Positions 57,624-64,000 of a stretch of 64,000 nt of DNA are shown here, one piece after another. The DNA is from Daldinia sp. FL1419. Taxonomy: Eukaryota > Ascomycota > Sordariomycetes > Xylariales > Hypoxylaceae. The notes below the pieces were generated by a model that was not told where the DNA came from, did no database searches, and saw only the letters and a program-made list of their open reading frames with translations. A program made the translations under genes and the position numbers. The stretch covers positions 1-64,000 of the forward strand of contig MU623446.1 in assembly GCA_025201765.1 (NCBI GenBank). The letters run 5' to 3'. Position 1 is the stretch's first letter, and every line of letters begins with the position of its first letter.

Positions 57624-57659
57624 CCCCCCCCCCCCCCTTCCCCCCTTTTTCGGCATATT

Positions 57660-60600
57660 ATCCTACGAATCTTAATAGTAGAATCTATCGACATGCTTTG
57701 AAAGGCCAATTTTTATATGAGCGTATCGATACTGACGTCGTATCGTATGTATATTCCGGTGGACAAAGCGTCCTGTTTGCCCCATCAACGACATCTATTA
57801 CAGAATGAGCGCGCGTCGATCCCGTGCGACCTCTCTCGCCTCGGTCAAAGTCTTCATTCGGGGAATATCTTCTATTATCCACATAGAACAGGGGTTCTTA
57901 GCTAGATAGACGGGCGAGTGCTACCTGGAAAATCAACTTGCAAGGATATCTGACGTGGACTCAGCTCACGGTCCTTCTTTTACCCACTGTCCATGCTCGC
58001 TCGGAGTTCCTCAATTGTTCTAGTAACGGATCACATATGCACATATTCGCTAGTCCACCAGGTTTGCATTGACCTGAACTCTTAGGTACCTATCTAGCAC
58101 GTTTGTTTCTTCCAACTATCCGTATTTGTATAGGGGGTCTACTATGTATTTTGACAAGCTGATGACCACGTAAATACCTGTCATCATCGTCATCACCACC
58201 CATAACTATATTTACTACTTAAGGGAAAGAGCCAATTTGTAATACTCGTAATATTCTATAAGTAGTTTTGAATAACTACTGTAAGAATAGCTAGTTACTT
58301 AAGATATATAAGATAGATAGCAGAGCAACCACCAAGAGCAACAAACGTTCTTGACAAGTTCATCTCTAGTGTAGAGTAGATGACAGGCCTTTCTATTCCG
58401 TATTATCGACTTATACGGTCCAAGTAAATAGGGGCTCGACAAAGTCAAGGCGGCGAGTAGCACAAGTCTACTCCAGTGATAGTAGAGTAACATGACATCC
58501 TACCATACGTTATCGACTTATAAGTAGTATGCGGCACATTCACGATTTCGTACGCGGCTTAATATATTAATGTTTCCTTTTTCTTTCTATACGGATTTTA
58601 AGTTCCTTCGCGTAGAATAGTTTGGTAAGATGTCATTTGCATACCGCAAAAGGCAGGTATGCCACATCATAACAAAGAATGCTATAAGAATAAGACAGCC
58701 CCGATCCTGCTTAACTGTTGCTGTCTTTGAAAATATTTGCTAGTTTGTCATCTTTGCTGTGCTGTGCTGTGCTGCCCTGACTACATAATATTTGTCCACG
58801 GTCTAAAGTCTTAGACAGCTCACGGTTAGAATCCAATTGGGGCTATGGGTCAGCATGTAATCTCCGTATGCTAGTACATCGCGGATGACAGGAACAAGGT
58901 TAGACGACAGGGGAAAAGAGTGTGAAAAAAGGTGGAAAGAATTTATTACGTACCGCTTATCAGGATATCGACTGCGCACGTAATAAATGTTCAATTACCA
59001 GGTAATTATTGTAATTCTACAAGGTAAGTACCAAAATACCGGAGCTCTCTTACACAGCTCCCCGATGATAAAATCTTCTCAAATAGGTATGTGCTTCAAG
59101 GTATGCACTTTTTGGTTTTTGGTAATTGCCTATGTACCTAGCCTAGGAATCGTTGACAAACCCGATAAATCAACTCTAACCCGGAAAACTAATAATAGTT
59201 ATTAGGCGATTTCCCAATGGCGTTCTCAGGCGTCTTTAGCGAATTGGCTATTTTAATTGCTGCTTTTGGGCAAATAGATGTAAATGCATTCGACATGGGT
59301 TTTTTTGTTTTTTGTTTTTTGTTTTTCTAATTACATGCCTGGGGTACCTGAGGTACGTATTTACACTCACCAGCTCAGTTGTTTTATTGGCCAATGAGCG
59401 TATATACCTAGTGTAATTGCATTAGAAATATTATACAAGTATGCCTTAAGCATGTACCTACTTTGGTTCAAAATTTCTACATACGAGAGCTCCAGAGTGT
59501 TATTGTGAATTAGGGGCCTATTTAGTGCAGGTACGCTTTGTATGGGGTATTAGGCACGCACCTGCGCAACCCATGATCTATTCAAGCTTCCCCTGCCAAT
59601 AGATGCCAAGAAGGGAAGACGCTGGATGGTACCATACTACGAAAGGGTACCTGCCATTGGCACGCGGATCCTTTAATCCCTGCCAGCTTCTCTCCATTCC
59701 CCTGCAACTCCCCAACTTCCCTGTGATGTCCCTGTAAGTCTGAAACACGCCTGGCGCATTGCTTCAGAAAAATACCTGATGTTAGATATCGGCGCTAATC
59801 TTTCCTTGGATCTTATTCATCTATTATTCCCATCTTTTACTCGTGTGTAATTGCGTCGATCCGACCCAATCAGCATTTACTTCCTCCAACCCTGCACTCT
59901 ATTTGACGACAACCAAGCCTACTTCTAGTCCTTCTAGTCAATTGTTGGACGAGTAGATATGAGATAAAAGACGGGAAGTACAAAGATTCCAATACGATTA
60001 ACTACAGGGAACTAAATTCCTCCACACTTATTCATGCATAGCATCGCATACACATAGTGCAGAGTTGTAGAGCTATTAGCCAAAAGGCCCTTACAGTTGC
60101 GTCCATGCTTCTCCTAAAATTGTACGTCTTATTCCAAGCCTACCAAGATACGATCTCTTTGTAGTAAGACTAGAAGATACCATCGATCATGAGAGATAGA
60201 CCTTGCAAACCCATTCCATCGGTAAAGGGTCCCATCAGCCTGCTTGACATCCTCTAGATTTCCGGACAGGTCATGCCCGCCGGCTTCTATGGTCCGTGGA
60301 AGGGTCCCCCTGGCTATACGCTACCATACAAAACCTTGAAGAATGGTAAAAATCCAACGATACGGTTACGGTTACTGGGGTATATTTCTGAGACTCCAGG
60401 TAGTATATTCAAATAGCACTATATTCGTAGTATAAGCCATTTCTTTCTATTAAACATTAAATCCAATCCCTTTTTCCCGCTTGGATCCCTCAGTGCTGAG
60501 AGTTCCGCGGATGGGAAAAGCAGGGGGGTAACGTAAATGCTCTTTTTCCTGTTTACCAAATTCATTTTATCAGATCGGGTCCATACACATACGTATGGGA

Positions 60601-62820
60601 TGAAGTGTGTATGGAGCATGCGAGGCGACTCAGAACTAACAGGTTTAGTTTGATAATTAGTCGGGTTCAGCATAACTCGAAACATAAAAATGCCCAGGCT
60701 TGTGAAAGTTGAATGCGTCCTGAACTTACTATTAGCCACATGACGACATCCTATGCCACATATCCTACTCGTTTGATCGACCCGTTACCCTTGTGATGCT
60801 AAAAGCTTCCCATTTTCTTATGCTGATCCGGCATGCCAATTTTTTTTTGTTTAGTCCTCCCACAACGGATAGCGTATGCCGTACGCCAGGATTCCAACCA
60901 CCAAAACAAACGCACACGTGGGTTTAGGCGGGCCAAAAAAAGGTATCTTGGGACGGTCGTATCCTTTGGACAAGTGAGCATTTCTGCGAGAAAGTTCATA
61001 GGTAACTTCGCTGCAAGCTGCAAAACTCCTCCGCAATCTCACCGCGAGCTGCAAAGCAACAGTGGGATTTTGGGAGCGCGCACAACAAACTACGAATCCC
61101 AACTAAGCGTAGTATGTCCATCGGCAAAAGGTGAGAGCGAACAAAAAAGCTTACTACTGCATTAGGCATCTCATACGCGAAGGTGATCCTTCTACCAGAG
61201 AATGCGTTCCCCAGAGACATCCACCTACCTAAAACGCCACAAATTAGTGAAAATAGCTTTATATAGCACAGCCAAGAAATAAGCTAACCCAGTTGTATGG
61301 ACGGCAAAGCTTATTCCAGCTCACCCAACTTATATCTTAGGTAAAAGCGTACGTTTCGTTGTTTTAATATGTCATCGATCAGGTGCGGCGGCTGGTGGTG
61401 ACGCTCTATAGTCATTTGCAGCCAAGATTAAGCATGATGCTTCAACTACAAGGGCCACGAAGGCAAGGCACACCAAACTGGAGGGTAGGGCGGGGAGATA
61501 CTAGGTCGATTTCTCCACCATCTATTCCGAACCAGTGGATGGGAGCATTTACCGTCATCTCAAACATAACTCGTATCTCCTATCTAGATGGATTCACCAG
61601 ATGCTATGTTTCAAACTTGGTTAAGCTTGTTCCTGCATGAGCGTGTGGCCTATGTATTTGGTCTGAATGTCCAGGCGGTCAGTTGCTACCTTAAGGTACA
61701 CAAACGCAGCTACGCCATGAACCAATGACGTGGCTGAGAAGCTGGCTTGAATTTGCGTATCGCTTGTGGTGTCGGGGGGGCATGAGGAGAGAGCTTCTCA
61801 GGTGGCTGATTGGTTCCTTCAGATTATTTACATTACTGTTCGCTGCCGTTGGCCGCGGCCGTGACATAAATAGAAATCTTTATCATCTCTAGACCATATG
61901 AACCATAGATCTTATGCCGTCCCCATTCTTGGCACTATATCCGCTGGCTAGAGATAGAAGGTGTATGGCGGCATTTCGGTGGGCGGCGGGGTCTAGAGAA
62001 ATGGACTGCATTAGGGCACATGGTCACTCGCAGGCTGGCGGCTCTGCTCTTTTGATAATAATAAATGAAGAAGAAGAAAAAGACAGACTAATAAGTTTAT
62101 TCTTAGTTGCCTACCTTTGGAGGGGTAAGAAAAGCAAGTCAGCATGTCAGAGAACGGGTATATCGTAAATACTGATTTGATTGGATTGTGATGAGAAACT
62201 GACGCCAGACGCCAGTACATCCACGAGTACGTATTGTCTAAAAAAGAGTAGCGCTACGGGCCGTCAACGAAGCTAACACTATTATAGGGATTTATCGCCT
62301 TATCGAGAGCGGTAAGCACCGCGAGCAACTCTAATTTGCTATTGTGCTTACCTAAATGCTAAATAAGTAGGTAATAGTATGCGCAGCACCCGTGGACCTA
62401 CATACGTAGGTACATCCAATGTAGCACGGACACCAACCAGGTAAACTTGTACCTAACCTAGGTACCTACCTAGGTAACCGTACTAAGATAACCTCGAGCC
62501 ACCACAGACTCGAACTTGGCCCAAGCTTCGTAAGCCACCCTTTTTCCTAATTTTTGACCCCCACAAACTGCCCACAATGAGAGTACAAGCGACCTATCAA
62601 TAACCATTAATTTAAACAAACCAATACGAGAAACCGATCCAACTTGTGGCTTCGGATCCAGGGACGCCTTACATAGTACTTGGTCTAAAGTAACCCAGTC
62701 CAAGTATCTTCAGAGTTAGCGATCTCGATACTACTAAAGATGCAAGCCAAGATTGTGACCTCGGGACCAGTTCATATTCGGATAACCCGTCTGCTGTCTC
62801 TTACTAGGAAGTCTAATCGA
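57660..62820. other. Gene-poor region
   Basis: 5.2 kb with no recognisable gene on either strand. It holds a (GCTGT)n repeat at about 58756-58774, a T-run repeat (TTTTTTG)n at 59299-59325, and a CCTAGG/GGTACC palindrome cluster at 62454-62477. ORFs reach 110 codons (60833-61165) but overlap equally long antisense frames and look random. Confidence 0.45.
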
Positions 62821-63155
62821 ATCTAACTAACTACAAAGCTACGAGTTGCAGGCGGGCCATCCTGAAACATGATGGACTCGACATCACGAACGTCGTTGAA
62901 ACATCTCGAGGTCTCGCCCATTATGGTTGTACACTCGACCATCATGTTTATGCTGAATCTTCTACCGAATCGCGGGACCCGAGATGAGATGAGTTCTCTC
63001 ATTGGTGTTCCTGAATAACGCATGAACATGCGGCAGACAAGGCGCCGGGTGAATCCTTTAGTCTTCCTCACAAAAGCTAAAGCGAACCACGGTTGTCAAT
63101 CTTCAAAGATCCCAACCTCGAGCTCCCGTGTGTACCTTGCATTCGTTTTCAGTGC

Positions 63156-63482
63156 TTAACCCAGATGTATGCGGTCAGCCAGCCCTCTTGGACCCCGCCC
63201 CACGACTCTCTGAAACAGGCACCATCGGCCTTGGATGGTGGGCTTTTCTAAAGGTAGCCCCCCTCCATTCTCTTTAGCCAAGTACGTGAAACAGGCATAG
63301 CTCGTCACAAATTCTTCCAGAATGGGCATGGAATTGCAAAATGCGATGGGATTTTTGCAGCCTAGTGTAAGGTTGTCATGCGGTCCAAGGCTCCAAGCCC
63401 ATCGCATCAGCGCTGCATTGCTGCATCGCGCGCAGCCAGGGTCGATCGATTTAGAAACGATGGCCCGCCGAGTTAGTTTCCA
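63156..63482 (-). CDS. Possible exon of unknown protein
   Basis: Not recognised. After an acceptor-like CTATGTAG the frame is open for about 108 codons to TAA at 63156-63158. It has mixed protein-like composition with several cysteines (CARCSNAAL, LGCKNPIAFCNS, EEFVTSYACFTYL). I could not connect it in frame to the ORF at 63687-63977. It could be a real exon, a relic, or chance. Confidence 0.18.
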   Translation of the reverse strand, partial: WKLTRRAIVSKSIDPGCARCSNAALMRWAWSLGPHDNLTLGCKNPIAFCNSMPILEEFVTSYACFTYLAKENGGGLPLEKPTIQGRWCLFQRVVGRGPRGLADRIHLG

Positions 63483-63686
63483 CTACATAGTACTCGCGGT
63501 ATCATCCCGCCTATACCCATCGCCGGAGTAACGGGCGCTTTGGGCGCGTGCGTACAGACTACTATCGTTAGCCCCAGCCTATCCGGCGAGTTATTCGGAG
63601 TCCTAGATGTCACGTTGGCGGCAAGATGCATAGTGGCATAAGAGTTGCGGAGTTGAACTTAATTTGATGAAGCACGATCACGGTTG

Positions 63687-63977
63687 CTAGCAGTGCGCAC
63701 GCACGTATACCATATGGACCCCTAATCCTTCGTCATCTACCAGCGAATATGAACTACGGGTGCCATCTGAGGTATGCTTAAAAATCTCACGAGGGTTGCG
63801 TGAGTTGAATTTATTTGGCATCTCGAGGAAAGCCGCTATCATGACGATTTGTTTATCAGTCCGTTTCATGGCTCGGCTTAACTTTCCTTCAAAGTCATGA
63901 TAGCCTCTACGAATCAGCAAGACTGCTTTAGCCTCTTGGCTCCCCCAGAGATCGACTTGTTTCATTTCTTCGGACAT
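63687..63977 (-). CDS. Unrecognised small protein or first exon
   Basis: The 96-codon ORF starts at ATG 63977 and ends with TAG at 63687. The N-terminal 80 residues have balanced, soluble, protein-like composition (VDLWGSQEAKAVLLIRRGYH, KLSRAMKRTDKQIVMIAAFL, REIFKHTSDGTRSSY), unlike the last dozen, which may be read-through into an intron after GLG. I do not recognise the family. Only 23 bases of upstream sequence are available, so whether this is a start or an internal exon cannot be decided. Confidence 0.35.
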   Translation of the reverse strand: MSEEMKQVDLWGSQEAKAVLLIRRGYHDFEGKLSRAMKRTDKQIVMIAAFLEMPNKFNSRNPREIFKHTSDGTRSSYSLVDDEGLGVHMVYVRAHC

Positions 63978-64000
63978 TTTACACCTTCCCCAATTGTCAC

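Noticed and set aside
60833..61165. Overlapping sense and antisense ORFs of 83-110 codons
   Set aside because: Open on both strands at once with no conserved motif, as expected by chance in stop-poor sequence.
62480..62560. Minus-strand AGTTCGAGTCT resembling a tRNA T-loop
   Set aside because: The T-stem does not pair and no matching 5' half was found.
1..64000. CRISPR arrays, insertion sequences, rRNA genes
   Set aside because: None seen; the window is eukaryotic nuclear DNA and contains no regularly spaced repeats, transposase genes or rRNA-like sequence that I could recognise.

Overview
The window is nuclear DNA of a filamentous ascomycete (Pezizomycotina). Evidence is the many genes split by short GT-AG introns of about 50-190 bp, a Ste12 that carries two C2H2 fingers, a Pex26-type peroxin, a NACHT/ankyrin STAND protein, and gene sizes typical of Sordariomycetes. 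I cannot name the genus. All gene models below were spliced by hand from the sequence, and every exon junction given was checked for reading frame.

Layout. 0.2-13.6 kb is compact: a stand-alone NIF3/YqfO-insert domain protein, the Drs2 flippase, an epoxide hydrolase, a doubtful membrane-protein remnant, a pinin/SDK/MemA protein divergent from the SF3b subunit Rds3, and the peroxisomal tail anchor Pex26. 15.5-25.2 kb holds a PARN-like CAF1 nuclease, mitoribosomal mL46, a Golgi pH regulator homologue and a STAND/NLR-type receptor. A TA-rich stretch and an assembly gap (26.6 kb) separate it from a GC-rich Pex11-family gene. 29-36.7 kb carries a GPI-anchored Ser/Thr-rich surface protein, an APH-fold kinase, the tRNA 2-thiolation subunit Ctu2/Ncs2 and the Oac1 carrier. 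38.6-50.1 kb carries the FHA-RING ligase Dma1, FACT subunit Pob3, coronin, His6 and Faf1. Ste12 lies at 52.6-55.0 kb. From 55 to 64 kb I recognise no gene, only repeats, a second gap and an unrecognised small ORF at the right edge.

Most genes are housekeeping. Functional neighbours include two spliceosome-associated genes sharing one 0.65-kb divergent promoter, Pob3/coronin and His6/Faf1 divergent pairs, and two peroxins 13 kb apart. The accessory parts are the STAND gene with its TA-rich flank, the GPI protein, a degraded gene near 50.5 kb, and the gene-poor right end.

The clearest unexpected signal is technical. At both N-gaps, the sequence right of the gap is a gapless, A/T-biased copy of the sequence left of it (C to A, G to T), joined through poly-G/poly-C tracts. 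This looks like an assembly artefact, not biology. I found no new multi-gene system.
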